Below, piece after piece: positions 45,201-51,388 of a stretch of DNA of 64,000 bases. The position numbers and the translations under genes were made by a program. The stretch is taken from assembly GCA_031761405.1 (NCBI GenBank), contig JASEVX010000001.1:204837675-204901674 (forward strand). Direction: 5' to 3'. A model generated the notes under the pieces. It was given only the letters and a program-made list of their open reading frames with translations. It searched no databases and was not told the DNA's origin. Each line of letters starts with the position of its first letter. Within the stretch, counting starts at the first letter, position 1. Source of the DNA: Serripes groenlandicus (taxonomy: Eukaryota > Mollusca > Bivalvia > Cardiida > Cardiidae).

Positions 45201-46884
45201 AACCCTTATCCACATATAGACGCATTCTTAAGTGTCTGCAGTAGACAACTTTTAAATACATTGAAGCAAAATGTGAAATTACTCATTTTGAGCAACTTCC
45301 ACATTTTGACACAATATTTTTAACTTGATATGAAAATTATACATTTGCCTAGACGATTTCATAGTAATATTAGTATTCTGCTACAGATTCGTTGTATGTG
45401 GGAAAGGGTTAATAAATAGTGCTATCTCATTTTACTGTTTGCCTGCTTGGAGTTAAGAATTGACTGCTTTAAAAACATATTCAGGCAATTGGATGCGTAA
45501 TTTTTTTATACATAGAAGAAATTATAGGAATTCAAAAAGAGAGTGCTCAAAATAATTTATTTGTTCTCTTACCACAATGTTTCAAAGTTTCAGTCGGTAT
45601 CAGTGGAAGGATTAATATATTAACTTCTTCTTTTTCACAGAACATGAGGTTAAAAATCATTGCAGCAGCAGGCTCCTCAGAGAGAAGGTTCAGCAGTTGG
45701 ATAGGAGGCTCTATCTTGGCTTCTCTGGTAAGGGAGACTACTCAGTTATTTCTTAAATTAAGAAAGTATCATGCATGAGTTGTTCAACTTATGATGAAAA
45801 ATACTTAGAAAAATTTGTCTGCTTTTGGAATACATTGTTAACCCTTTCCCACATACAAAAGTTCTGCAGCAGATGACTTTAAAAACATTTTGTCAAAAAC
45901 TTTGTCATTATGAGCAGTTTCTCCTTTTGCCACAAGGTTTTCAAAGCTCGTCTGTTTAAGAGTTATCAGAACGTGTCTGTATGTTGGAAAGGGTTAGGAG
46001 CTGTCTCAGAAAAAAATGTCTAAAGGGGGAGGAACGACAAGTTAATTTTATTTGATGGGTATTTTTTAATTAAAATCAGTGCCCTAAAAATTGGTGGTCG
46101 TTCCTACCCCCCTAGACATTTTTGTCTGGACACCAGGCAAATAAGAAGTACTTTGATACAGAGCTGAAACCATTGAGTGATAGCTCTTTTTGAGAAAAAT
46201 ATATTTTTCCAACAATTTTAATTTCAATGTTATCAAAAATGATCTGTATACGGCAGGGCTCCAGAAATTTTGAAATCTCAATTGGTCCAGTGAATTAATC
46301 TTGTTTATGTCACAGTAAGTGACTCTCGAAGGGTTACAGACGTGTCAGAAACAAAGATGATGTGTACTAACTAGGACTTTATTGTTTTCTCATTTATAAA
46401 GTGACATATAACGTAGGTATTAGTGAGATTTATGAAAATATCTGGACTGATTTGTTTACAAGTTTTATGATTGAAATTTGTCTGGCGAGTTAAAAATTGG
46501 TTCAAACCGGCAATTTTTCGGTTTTCCGGAGGCAAGGGAAAAGAATGATATTTTTCTGTATTTGAAAACAAATTGAAAACATTGTGGCAAAAGGAGAAAT
46601 TGCTCATAGTAAGCAATAAAACCCGTGTTTAAAAACCACCCATAGGAATCTGGTCTTTGTTCACAGGTGATCTTTAATTGAAGGGTCTTTACACAGAAAA
46701 ATGTATATAGGAAACTAAAAATATGCTCGCTATAGACAGGGAATTGCTATTCCAAGGTGGTCCTTAGCACAGGTTTGACCGTTATTCTCTTTGTGTATTC
46801 CAGGGTTCTTTTCAACAAATGTGGATTTCGAAACAAGAGTATGAAGAAGGCGGTAAAAGCTGTGTTGAGCGCAAATGTCCTTGA
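27255..46884 (+). CDS. ACTL6A: Actin-like protein 6A / BAF53 (Arp4), complete, 13 exons
   Basis: Exons: 27255-27279, 30313-30389, 31913-32075, 33358-33458, 34005-34102, 35430-35631, 36528-36617, 39480-39541, 41076-41190, 41951-42031, 44248-44343, 45641-45727, 46804-46884. All have GT-AG borders and compatible phases and give 425 residues (human 429). The protein starts [19 protein letters not shown] and ends [12 protein letters not shown]...CVERKCP, nearly identical to human. The actin fold is clear: phosphate-1 loop at 17-24, phosphate-2 loop LDCGATHT at 166-173, VCVGG-like adenosine segment at 344-351, and [11 protein letters not shown] at 389-399. As in other Arp4 proteins the actin polymerisation surfaces are not kept. 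Arp4 is a nuclear subunit of BAF/PBAF, INO80, SRCAP and TIP60, binding the HSA helix with actin. Residues 39-70 (acidic, Lys-rich) are the divergent insert. Confidence 0.97.
27700..28448 (-). pseudogene. Non-LTR retrotransposon reverse transcriptase relic, antisense in ACTL6A intron 1
   Basis: Reading right to left the frame encodes the RT thumb and following region of a Jockey/CR1-type [60 protein letters not shown]. The RT palm with its YADD box is absent, so the copy is 5' truncated. A TAA at 28013-28015 breaks the frame at what should read RI(E)GIQRRATK, and at least two frameshifts follow before a VNLWNKL-like end. It cannot be active. Lower end is approximate. Confidence 0.8.
28490..29145. 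other. ACTL6A intron 1, no recognised element
   Basis: A possible SINE-A-like fragment (GACTGACTCTATGTAAG, CCAGGAAACGCAGTGATGGC, 28640-28710); otherwise nothing recognised. Confidence 0.35.
29146..29349 (+). mobile_element. TTAA-MITE, left end lost
   Basis: ACATACAACAAATCTGCAG ... TATGTGGAAAGGGTTAA; centre ACTCATTATCAGC. Confidence 0.7.
29444..30203 (+). mobile_element. Pearl-like element with 155-170-bp units, ACTL6A intron 1
   Basis: Left TTTTTAGTTCCACTGGC; right GTGGAGCGATACTGGCCATC, GGCCTCTTGTTC. At least four units with CATGGCCGYCAGGGGG, GGCTATAGTGAAAAC and CAGATTCCTTCAAGCCATG. Confidence 0.7.
30313..30389 (+). CDS. ACTL6A: ACTL6A exon 2 (phosphate-1 loop)
   Basis: Acceptor cttttaatag, donor gtaagt. 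Residues 9-34, including [17 protein letters not shown] pearl-like element ends about 110 bp upstream. Confidence 0.97.
30400..31049. mobile_element. Decayed pearl-like element, ACTL6A intron 2
   Basis: TTTTTAGCTCCCCTGAGGAC at 30409 with AAGTGCTCAAGGTGTGC, then unclear repeats (TTAACACTCTGGAAGCTG / TTAACTCTCTTGAAGCTG). Confidence 0.45.
31050..31903 (+). mobile_element. Pearl-like element ending at the ACTL6A exon 3 splice site
   Basis: Left TTTTTAGCTGATTTGAG; right GTGGAGCGATATAGGACCAT, CATTGTCCTCTTGTTCC. Units carry ATCTTCTTGTCC and TTTCCTTATATG. A SINE-B sits inside. Confidence 0.65.
31482..31768 (+). mobile_element. SINE-B, full-length with target duplication
   Basis: Head GAGCCCCGGTAGCGACGTGG, GGGTTGTGAGATGAATCCC, tail AACGGCGTTAAACCCCAATC and (AATC)n. 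Flanked by AAAGTACTGAGCC (31469-31481) and AAAGTACTAACCC (31769-31781). Confidence 0.9.
31913..32075 (+). CDS. ACTL6A: ACTL6A exon 3 (divergent insert)
   Basis: Acceptor caattttag, donor gtatgt. Residues 35-88: IPSSIGV, then a variable acidic/lysine segment, then [10 protein letters not shown]. The acceptor is about 9 bp after the end of a pearl-like element. Confidence 0.95.
32076..33047. other. ACTL6A intron 3, mostly featureless
   Basis: AT-rich; contains an antisense 122-codon open frame (32227-32595) with no recognisable protein family. No repeat recognised. Confidence 0.35.
33048..33284 (+). mobile_element. TTAA-MITE, near complete
   Basis: TTAATCCTTTCCCACAT ... TTTTTGAAAGGGTTAA, 237 bp; ends 73 bp before ACTL6A exon 4. 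Confidence 0.78.
33358..33458 (+). CDS. ACTL6A: ACTL6A exon 4
   Basis: Acceptor tttttacag, donor gtaagt. Residues 89-122, [18 protein letters not shown] ... HPVLMSEPA, the actin subdomain 1/2 block. Confidence 0.97.
33498..33663 (+). mobile_element. TTAA-MITE, left half
   Basis: CTCTTTCCCATATACAAC, CTGCAGCAGATGAATTT, then GTTTAAAACATTGTAGCAAAGG; right half gone, next copy abuts. Confidence 0.55.
33664..33895 (+). mobile_element. TTAA-MITE, complete
   Basis: TTAACTCCTTTCCCTCA ... TATGAGGGAAAGGGTTAA; 232 bp, in ACTL6A intron 4. Confidence 0.87.
34005..34102 (+). CDS. ACTL6A: ACTL6A exon 5
   Basis: Acceptor ctttacag, donor gtatcc. Residues 123-154, [18 protein letters not shown] then [10 protein letters not shown]; ends with two bases of Ala155. 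Confidence 0.96.
34144..34354 (-). mobile_element. TTAA-MITE, complete with small central deletion
   Basis: TTAACACTTTTCCCACT ... GGGAAAGAGTTAA; starts 42 bp after the exon 5 donor. Confidence 0.8.
34488..34717 (+). mobile_element. TTAA-MITE, complete
   Basis: 230 bp, TTAACCCTTTCCCTCATACG ... TATGAGGGAAAGGGTTAA; centre GCTTGTTTTGAGC. Confidence 0.88.
34949..35131 (+). mobile_element. SINE-A, 3' truncated
   Basis: TTAGTGGTGTAGTGGTAGAG (box A-like), TCGAATTCTATTCCC (box B-like), AATGGTAGTAATGGCTGCC; stops at GACCAGCAGTACC where a MITE begins. Confidence 0.75.
35131..35357 (-). mobile_element. TTAA-MITE, left end worn
   Basis: CCTTTTTCACCTATAGAGGC ... ATGTAAGAAAGGGTTAA; centre GCTCAAAAAAAGAAATTTC. 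Confidence 0.72.
35430..35631 (+). CDS. ACTL6A: ACTL6A exon 6 (phosphate-2 loop)
   Basis: Acceptor cgtgcacag, donor gtatta. Residues 155-222, [18 protein letters not shown] through [10 protein letters not shown] reverse TTAA-MITE starts about 28 bp after the donor. Confidence 0.97.
35660..35888 (-). mobile_element. TTAA-MITE close to exon 6 donor
   Basis: TTACCCTTTCCCTCATA ... TATGAGGAAAAGAGTTAA; centre GCTCAAAACAAGC; 28 bp after the GT. Confidence 0.82.
35936..36027 (-). mobile_element. TTAA-MITE left half, cut at the centre by a SINE
   Basis: TTAACCCTTTCCCACAAAC to AAAAATTGCTCAATTGC, where SINE-B sequence takes over. Confidence 0.7.
36028..36196 (+). mobile_element. SINE-B, truncated
   Basis: From GTGAGTTCGTATCCCAACTC to AACTGGCCGCTGTTATATG and CAACCCAAATAAATCAATTA. 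Confidence 0.72.
36325..36425 (+). mobile_element. SINE-C, 3' part
   Basis: GGTGGAGTGCCCTAGGGCAT, CTGAAATAATGTTTAAAAAC, GTATAACCCAAATAATTAAA. Confidence 0.6.
36528..36617 (+). CDS. ACTL6A: ACTL6A exon 7
   Basis: Acceptor ccattacag, donor gtaata, phase 0 both sides. Residues 223-252, a lysine-rich piece ending [11 protein letters not shown] (human VTRSWHNYMCN). Confidence 0.95.
36666..36740. mobile_element. TTAA-MITE fragment
   Basis: TTAACCCTTTTTCTCACG, CATCTGCAGCAACAAAAATTGC; ends in unrelated sequence. Confidence 0.55.
37053..38242 (+). mobile_element. Pearl-like element with 166-bp array, ACTL6A intron 7
   Basis: Left TTTTTAGCTCACCTAAGCAC then CGTCGGCGTCTG; right CAGGTGAGCGATATAGGGCC, ATCATGGCCCTCTTGTTTC. 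The last 25 bp form a GGGCCATCATGGCCC hairpin. Five array units are marked by AGGGGGCGGAGC at about 37422, 37589, 37757, 37923 and 38088. Confidence 0.82.
38243..39160. other. ACTL6A intron 7, decayed element sequence
   Basis: Weak pearl-like traces (GTTGACCCTCTTC, AGTGAGCGATACATGAC near 38495) and otherwise featureless AT-rich sequence. Confidence 0.35.
39161..39353 (+). mobile_element. TTAA-MITE, centre shortened
   Basis: TTAACCCTTTCCCTTAT ... GGAGGGAAGGGGTTAA, 193 bp. Confidence 0.8.
39392..39434 (+). mobile_element. Pearl-like element terminus near exon 8
   Basis: TTTGAGCGATATAGGGCCTT then CATGGCCCTCTTGTTTA; a GGGCC/GGCCC hairpin end, 46 bp before the exon 8 acceptor. Confidence 0.6.
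39480..39541 (+). CDS. ACTL6A: ACTL6A exon 8
   Basis: Acceptor ttctttctag, donor gtaatg. Residues 253-272, [20 protein letters not shown] (human [20 protein letters not shown]). Confidence 0.95.
39590..39865 (-). mobile_element. TTAA-MITE inserted at the centre of another MITE
   Basis: A left arm (GATGCCACTGCAGTAGA ... GGAGAAATTGC, to 39637) is cut exactly at its palindrome centre by a second copy, 39638-39865 (TTAACCCTTTCTCACAT ... ATGTGGGAAATGGTGAA). Confidence 0.75.
40123..40305 (-). mobile_element. TTAA-MITE, centre-deleted
   Basis: TTAACCCTATCTCACAT ... ATGTGAGAGAGGTTAA. Confidence 0.72.
40449..40694. mobile_element. Foldback family 2 MITE, second copy
   Basis: CGAGGGCTTGGTGTGAAATG ... 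CACCCCAAGCCCTC, inverted relative to the copy at 17427. Flanked by ATTAT on both sides. Central GCCATTGCTCTGAACGAGCA hairpin. Confidence 0.8.
40801..40964 (-). mobile_element. TTAA-MITE, centre-deleted
   Basis: TTAACCCTTTCCCACCA ... TTTGTGAAAGGGTTAA, 164 bp, ends 111 bp before exon 9. Confidence 0.8.
41076..41190 (+). CDS. ACTL6A: ACTL6A exon 9
   Basis: Acceptor gtttttcag, donor gtatgg. Residues 273-311, including [13 protein letters not shown] and [13 protein letters not shown]. Confidence 0.96.
41191..41950. other. ACTL6A intron 9, no recognised element
   Basis: AT-rich, no repeat recognised; the longest element-free intron in the gene. Confidence 0.4.
41951..42031 (+). CDS. ACTL6A: ACTL6A exon 10
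   Basis: Acceptor tctatttcag, donor gtaagt, phase 0. Residues 312-338, [21 protein letters not shown] hAT-like element begins 22 bp after the donor. Confidence 0.97.
42054..43088. mobile_element. hAT-like non-autonomous element, ACTL6A intron 10
   Basis: Ends CAGGGCTCCG and CGGAGCCCTG; target duplication CTGTCAAC (42046-42053) and CTGCCAAC (43089-43096), 8 bp with one mismatch. 1035 bp; no transposase frame seen. Inner repeated GGTCCAGGAATT. Confidence 0.82.
43097..43335 (+). mobile_element. SINE-A abutting the hAT-like element
   Basis: GCGTTCGATTCCCGGTCAGG (box B-like), AAGATGGTAGTAATGGCTTT, CCAGTAGTACTGGTAAC, tail AATTGTTGAAAGCGGGGTAA. Confidence 0.75.
43336..44116. other. ACTL6A intron 10, right part, featureless
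   Basis: No recognised repeat or exon. Confidence 0.4.
44117..44226 (-). mobile_element. TTAA-MITE right half before exon 11
   Basis: TTATGGAGATTTTTCAGG, TTTTCAAAGTTGTCTGCTGC, TATGTTGGAAAGGGTTAA; ends 21 bp before the exon. Confidence 0.72.
44248..44343 (+). CDS. ACTL6A: ACTL6A exon 11 (adenosine segment)
   Basis: Acceptor tattttcag, donor gtgagt, phase 0. Residues 339-370, [20 protein letters not shown]. The upstream intron end contains a MITE terminus 21 bp from the splice site. Confidence 0.97.
44394..44555 (-). mobile_element. TTAA-MITE, short and worn
   Basis: GAATTTCCCAAATGCC, CATCTGCAGCAGACTTTTG, right TATGTGGTCAAAGGGTGAA. Confidence 0.65.
44733..44960 (+). mobile_element. TTAA-MITE, near complete
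   Basis: TTAATCCTTTCCCATAT ... TATGTGGGAAAGGTTTAA; centre GCTCTTTATGAGC. Confidence 0.82.
45199..45412 (-). mobile_element. TTAA-MITE, left TTAA mutated
   Basis: GTAACCCTTATCCACATA ... TATGTGGGAAAGGGTTAA; centre ACTCATTTTGAGC. Confidence 0.8.
45641..45727 (+). CDS. ACTL6A: ACTL6A exon 12
   Basis: Acceptor tttttcacag, donor gtaagg. Residues 371-399, [10 protein letters not shown] then [16 protein letters not shown]. Confidence 0.97.
45838..45997 (+). mobile_element. TTAA-MITE, short
   Basis: TTAACCCTTTCCCACAT ... ATGTTGGAAAGGGTTAG, 160 bp; left half of centre lost. Confidence 0.78.
46007..46131. mobile_element. Short foldback element (family 5)
   Basis: AAAAATGTCTAAAGGGGGAG and GGAACGAC at the left, GTCGTTCCTACCCCCC and TAGACATTTTT at the right: inverted repeats of about 28 bp around a 70-bp middle. 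Confidence 0.75.
46257..46543. mobile_element. hAT-like element relative
   Basis: CAGGGCTCCAGAAATTTTGA and AATCTCAATTGGTCC match the right end of the element at 42054 in reverse; right side GGCAATTTTTCGGTTTTCCG, GAG. Confidence 0.6.
46612..46785 (+). mobile_element. Foldback family 4 before exon 13
   Basis: AAAACCCGTGTTTAAAAACC left, TTCACAGGTGATCTTTAATT, TAGACAGGGAATTGCTATTC, right TTAGCACAGGTTTGACCGTT. Ends 18 bp before ACTL6A exon 13. Confidence 0.7.
46804..46884 (+). CDS. ACTL6A: ACTL6A exon 13 (C terminus)
   Basis: Acceptor gtgtattccag, stop TGA 46882-46884. Residues 400-425, [16 protein letters not shown] and the end CVERKCP. A foldback MITE ends 18 bp upstream of the exon. Confidence 0.97.
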   Translation, partial: GSFQQMWISKQEYEEGGKSCVERKCP

Positions 46885-48108
46885 ACGACTCCTGAGCAAA
46901 ATGACTAAGAGACTTATATATAAACATGAACATTTGCCCGTGTGTTCACTATAAACATGTTTGATTTCTGTGAAAACTGTTCGCTTTGATGAATATGTAA
47001 TATCTGTGAAAGATATTGTGAATTCACGGCTGTCAATGAAGTTCCATGTAAATAGCCCATAATTGATATGCTTTTTTTTTTTAGTAATCTGCTTTGAAAA
47101 CATCTTTGAAAAAAAGTCATAGCATCAGGAAAACTTAAAGTTTATTTTTATACAAAATCAAAACTATTGTGGGAAAAGGAGAAATAGATCGCTTTTAGCA
47201 ATTTCACATTTTTTCACAACATTTCCAAATCTAGTCTGTTGCACAGAGTTTTCTAAAACATGACAAATCAGTGAAGGTTTACTTACCCTCGCTGTGCAGA
47301 ATTAACTGCTTAACTACAGGATTAATATCTGAATTATGCTTTATATATGGTACACAGATGAAAACATTGTGGGATAAATAGGAATGGCTCGCCATGAGCC
47401 TTTCATAAGGTTGATCATGAATCATAAATTAATACATAAGATTCCATTAGATTTCTAGTCATCACCTATAGCGACACACTTGAGTCATGTCATACAAAAA
47501 CTGTGCTGCTGGACTATGCTATCTGCAGTCTGAACAGGATCTGCTGAGCCTCAGTAGTGACGTGGGCTGTCAATCAAGGGATTGACTTGTGAGCTCAACT
47601 CCAGCTCTGTCAGTATTTTTTATGACATATGACAAAGTCCTTGTGACAAGTGTTGTACGTCTTCCACTGATGGATTGCAGTCTATGTGGAAAAGCAACCA
47701 GTTGTTTAGAAAGTCTGTTGTGAGAAAGCCAGGAAACACATGAGTAGGTGAACTGGCCGCCGTGATATGAACATTGTTGAAAATGCTGTTAAAACCTTAT
47801 CCATAAGTCGATCAATAAGCAGGATATTCTCTGGTTGCTATACAGTTATACAAGCTTTCTGAAAGTCTTTGTGGAACGCTTATGACAGCATTTTGCTTTC
47901 TCAAGTATACAAATGTTTATGGTAATGGCTACTAATTTTAAAACCTCCTGAGATACATTTCTGTATGAGTTACTCATTATATTTTCTATAATCTTTACTC
48001 TTACCCTACATTCTCGAATGATTCGTCTCCGAGATAAGGAGCACCTTTAAATTACGGTTATATTTGATAATAAGAGATTTTTTGGGGAAAAAGACCAGGT
48101 ACTGTATA
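46885..48108 (+). other. ACTL6A 3' UTR/downstream region
   Basis: No further coding exon seen. It holds a degenerate MITE (about 47088-47245) and a SINE-B copy (47547-47815); the rest is AT-rich unique-looking sequence. Confidence 0.4.
47547..47815 (+). mobile_element. SINE-B
   Basis: GAGCCTCAGTAGTGACGTGG, CTATGTGGAAAAGCAACCAG, GTGAACTGGCCGCCGTGATA, tail AAAACCTTATCCATAAGTCG. Confidence 0.75.
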
Positions 48109-48305
48109 TCCCTTTCCAACATACAACAAATCTGCAGCAGACGACTTTGAAATCATGTAGACACAAATATTAGAAATTTCTAAATGAAAGTAGAACCATG
48201 AACAAAAATTGAAACTTTTGAGCAATGTTTCCTTTTGTCACAATGTTTTCAAAATATCGTCTGCTTTCTAGGCATCAGAAAGCGTCTGTATGTGGGAAAG
48301 GGTTA
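48109..48305 (+). mobile_element. TTAA-MITE, centre-shortened
   Basis: TATCCCTTTCCAACATAC ... TATGTGGGAAAGGGTTAT. Confidence 0.75.
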
Positions 48306-48497
48306 TCTAGGTTACAGATCCAAAATCTACATATTTGCATGATGGTTACCTGGAATAGGGCAGCAGTAATTCAGATGTTGTAATATGAAATAGTACAATT
48401 GAGTTGTTATCTATTAGAAAGCATTTGTTTTTTGTCTATTTGTTTGCTTGTACATAATTTTGAACATAAACTTGTTAATGTCATCATGTCATTTTGT

Positions 48498-48503
48498 AAT
48501 AAA
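48498..48503 (+). promoter_or_regulatory. ACTL6A: Candidate ACTL6A poly(A) signal
   Basis: AATAAA preceded by a T-rich stretch, 1.6 kb after the stop codon, and the first clear hexamer seen on this strand. Inferred only. Confidence 0.3.
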
Positions 48504-48574
48504 TTGAAGAACTATCTGTGATTTTGTCATCTGTAATTTAAAACTAGATGAAAGTAAAGCAATAATGCTTTGAC

Positions 48575-48725
48575 TCTTTTCACATACAACACTTCTGCAG
48601 CAACTGACTTAAAACATCTAGATAAACACATGGTAAATGTTCAATTAATGTATGTATAATTAATACAGAACTGAAAACAATGTGGCAGAGATATCAAAAT
48701 GTATCGGCATTCAGGAAAGAGTTTA
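48575..48725 (+). mobile_element. TTAA-MITE relic
   Basis: CTTTTCACATACAACACTTC, TGCAGCAACTGACTT, GAAAACAATGTGGCAGAG; decayed right end. Confidence 0.45.
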
Positions 48726-48803
48726 TTTTCCCTGATATGCTATTTAAGGATTCTTGAAAACTGAAAGTAACTGAAGAAAGGGACATGTGTCTGAGGCATC
48801 AAA

Positions 48804-49032
48804 TGAGCTGTCCTGCGAGAAAACGAACATTATGGCCTCTGCGTTATGTATCAACCGGGCCGACACATATCGTCTCCAGAGGATAGAGGTATAGAGTAAT
48901 GATTCCTGAAACAGAAAATCCACAGGAGGCAAAAAGTGTCTATCCGGGTAAAACTGCGCGGCATACTTAGGCTGATCCGGGTCGATACTTTACGCAGAGC
49001 CCACAATGTTGGTTTTATCGAGGGACGGCTCA
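48804..49032. mobile_element. Foldback family 3 MITE
   Basis: TGAGCTGTCCTGCGAGAAAA ... TTATCGAGGGACGGCTCA; TIR of about 45 bp including AACATTATGGCCTCTGCG / CGCAGAGCCCACAATGTT. Second copy near 55060. Confidence 0.78.
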
Positions 49033-49255
49033 AATGTCGTTTACTGCAGGGGAACTGATGCACTTAAATTTATCTTATTCTTAATTTTTATTATCTCCCT
49101 TGTGCTGAACCAGGGGATTTTTAGCTTACCATAGCACAGACGTCTGTCTTCAACATTTTTTTTTAAATGACACCTAAACGCTGGCTGTTTGGACTTGGCA
49201 GAAACGATCCTTGGTGGTTCACTTTCAAAGTTGTCCAAACAGATACGTTACTGCC

Positions 49256-49420
49256 GAGCCCCGGTAGTCGTGCGGGCTGTTCTTTCTAACGTTGACAAGC
49301 GTCTTTCGTCTTACACCAATTGGCCAGTTTTTGTGAAAAAGCAGCCAGTTGTGCCGCGTACTGGTGTGTGAAAGCCAGGAAACACATGAGAAGGTGAACT
49401 GGCCGCTGTGGTGTGACCAG
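49256..49420 (+). mobile_element. SINE-B with internal deletion
   Basis: GAGCCCCGGTAGTCGTGCGG, GCAGCCAGTTGTG, GTGAACTGGCCGCTGTGGTG; the tail is missing. Confidence 0.68.
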
Positions 49421-49675
49421 GGTGGGCTTGTGTTTCCTTATATGTATATAGTAAAAACTTTAAAACTCTCTTTGTCCAAAAGTACTGGCCCAATTTAACA
49501 TGATTTGGCATAAATATTCCTCAAACCCTTTACCAAGCCTGTTCAAATTATTACTATCGGTCAATAAACATGAACTATGGGGTGATGCCTGTTTTTCTTT
49601 TATGTATATAGTGAAAAACTATTGACGTATTCAATCAGGTGAGCAAAATAGGACCATCATTGTCTTCTTGTTTAA
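49421..49675 (+). mobile_element. Pearl-like element, right part
   Basis: TTTCCTTATATGTATATAGT, TTTGTCCAAAAGTACTGGCC, end CAGGTGAGCAAAATAGGACC and CATTGTCTTCTTGTTT. Confidence 0.65.
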
Positions 49676-49699
49676 ACGAAAGTAGAGCAAACGATGCCA

Positions 49700-49935
49700 C
49701 AGAAATACTATAATTCGCTTGCGTCAGCGTTTTCACTTACGTCAGCGTTTTCAACAAACCGGTGGTGTCACAGATCTGGCCGACTTAGGCTGACAAATAC
49801 AAACGGACCGACTAATAACGTTGACGCACCTGCGACGTCGTTTTGAAACAGTATCAACAAACACATCGTATTGCGTCGCCTCGGCCTAGAAGGCTGTAGG
49901 TGAGATCCGTATTGTTAGCACTTCATCGGGATAAT
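49700..49935. promoter_or_regulatory. CpG-rich patch, possible promoter or enhancer
   Basis: Unusually many CG dinucleotides for this window. Two near-identical GCGTCAGCGTTTTCA units, one preceded by CACTTACGTCA (CRE-like). A GCTGTAG|gtgaga donor-like site at about 49890. No coding frame recognised. Confidence 0.25.
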
Positions 49936-50037
49936 TGAACCAACCCCCACAACCAGCAAGCTTTGTTATTCTGCAACAGCTCTTGTTCAACAAGGTTTTC
50001 AAAAATGTTCATGCAATTATCAGGATATTTCTATGGT

Positions 50038-50207
50038 TTTTACCCTCTCCCACAAACATACGCTATCCGACGTCTCTGCAGCGTCTCATTTTGACTTTTC
50101 ATGATTTTTCATGATTAAGACATTATCTATGCAGATTGTTCACGTTTTTGCTAAAACGTTATCAAAGTCGTCTGATGCAGATTTGTTGTATTTGGAACAG
50201 CGTTAGA
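50038..50207 (-). mobile_element. TTAA-MITE relic
   Basis: TTTACCCTCTCCCACAAAC, CGTCTCTGCAGCGTCTC, AAAGTCGTCTGATGCAGAT, TTTGGAACAGCGTTAG. Confidence 0.6.
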
Positions 50208-50237
50208 GTAGAGAACTCTAAAAATATCGGATAACGG

Positions 50238-50461
50238 TTAACCCTTTCACATTTAAAACAAATTTGCAGCAGAGAACGATTATGCAAAAATATGGAAAAT
50301 GTTTGTAAATATATCATAAATAAACTTTTTAAAATGAGTTGGAAACATTGTGTCAAAAGGAGAAATTGCTTATCACAGGCAATTTTTCTGTTTGCCACAA
50401 TGTTTTCAAAAGTTGTCTGCTGCAGAGGCGTCAGAAAGCGACTGTATGTGGGGAAGGTTAA
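50238..50461 (+). mobile_element. TTAA-MITE, near complete
   Basis: TTAACCCTTTCACATTT ... TATGTGGGGAAGGTTAA; centre GCTTATCACAGGC (arms mutated). Confidence 0.78.
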
Positions 50462-50565
50462 GTATATGAGTCTGCTCACGTACTTTAAGATCGTTGAAAG
50501 CCCGTGTCAGAGCGCAGAGTGCTCGGGCTCTCCTTTATTTCCTATTTTCAAAAAATCTTTGAAAG

Positions 50566-50709
50566 ATGAAGGCGACAACGAATGAAGTATTACGTAACTA
50601 TTACCAAAGAAAAGAAAAGAACGAAAGGCCGACCACTAGTTCGATAATTGTAGTCATTACCGACTTGGCTATTGCAGCTGGAAGTACAGAATTCAATACA
50701 CCAAAATGA
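50566..50709 (+). CDS. Short open frame of 47 codons, unknown
   Basis: ATG at 50566 to TGA; starts MKATTNEVLRNYYQRKEKN and continues with a hydrophobic SSIIVVITDLAIAAG run. Not recognised; could be chance. The stretch 50470-51350 around it shows no repeat. Confidence 0.12.
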   Translation: MKATTNEVLRNYYQRKEKNERPTTSSIIVVITDLAIAAGSTEFNTPK

Positions 50710-51377
50710 TGGTGTTCACAAGTTAATTAAGTTTTTTATTGCGCTTACGTAGTCACCGAACTCGGTCCACTTGTTTGTCAATAACCCCCAACATCTGATG
50801 TCCATTGGTGACACCCACCAGGGGTTCTAACTGTCCCCTTGACCAGTCAGATACGGCCCTTTAGAAGTTTCGGTCAAGTGTTTGGTTACATGCAGCTATC
50901 CAAACAAGGTGCCCAAATAGTGCAACCTTTTGATGTTGAATATTTTCCCTCATACTGAGTAACTGACGACCTCCTGGTATAATCAATATCAATTTACAGA
51001 TTAATTTTGCAAAACAAAAGTTTCTTGTCTCCTTTGTAATACAATATTTTCATATCTGTATCAAAAATATACTTCATATTTTTTTTAAATGTTAAATTGT
51101 TATAGCTGTACAAACTAGATGTGCACCCTGAGAAGTTGTCTTTCACCACAATAGGTGCGCAAAAAGATATTGCGTAATATTAAGTTATTGCTTTTCATAA
51201 GCAATATTTAAGCAGCTGTTGTTAGGGATTATTTAATCCATTGTCTATATACGATGCTTTGACTTTGGTTGTGACAAATTGTTACTGAGAAACCTCTAGA
51301 AGTATCATCTAGATTTTGATTACTCGTTTTGTCGGAGGTCAGAGTATCCGTCACTTCAGTAGCCTTGGCTATTATAG
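50710..51377. other. Intergenic, no recognised feature
   Basis: Unique-looking AT-rich sequence; nothing coding or repeated was recognised. Confidence 0.4.
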
Positions 51378-51388
51378 TACTCTGAATG

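Noticed and set aside
46747..47103. 118-codon minus-strand frame over ACTL6A exon 13
   Set aside because: Shadow of the conserved terminal exon and its flanks.
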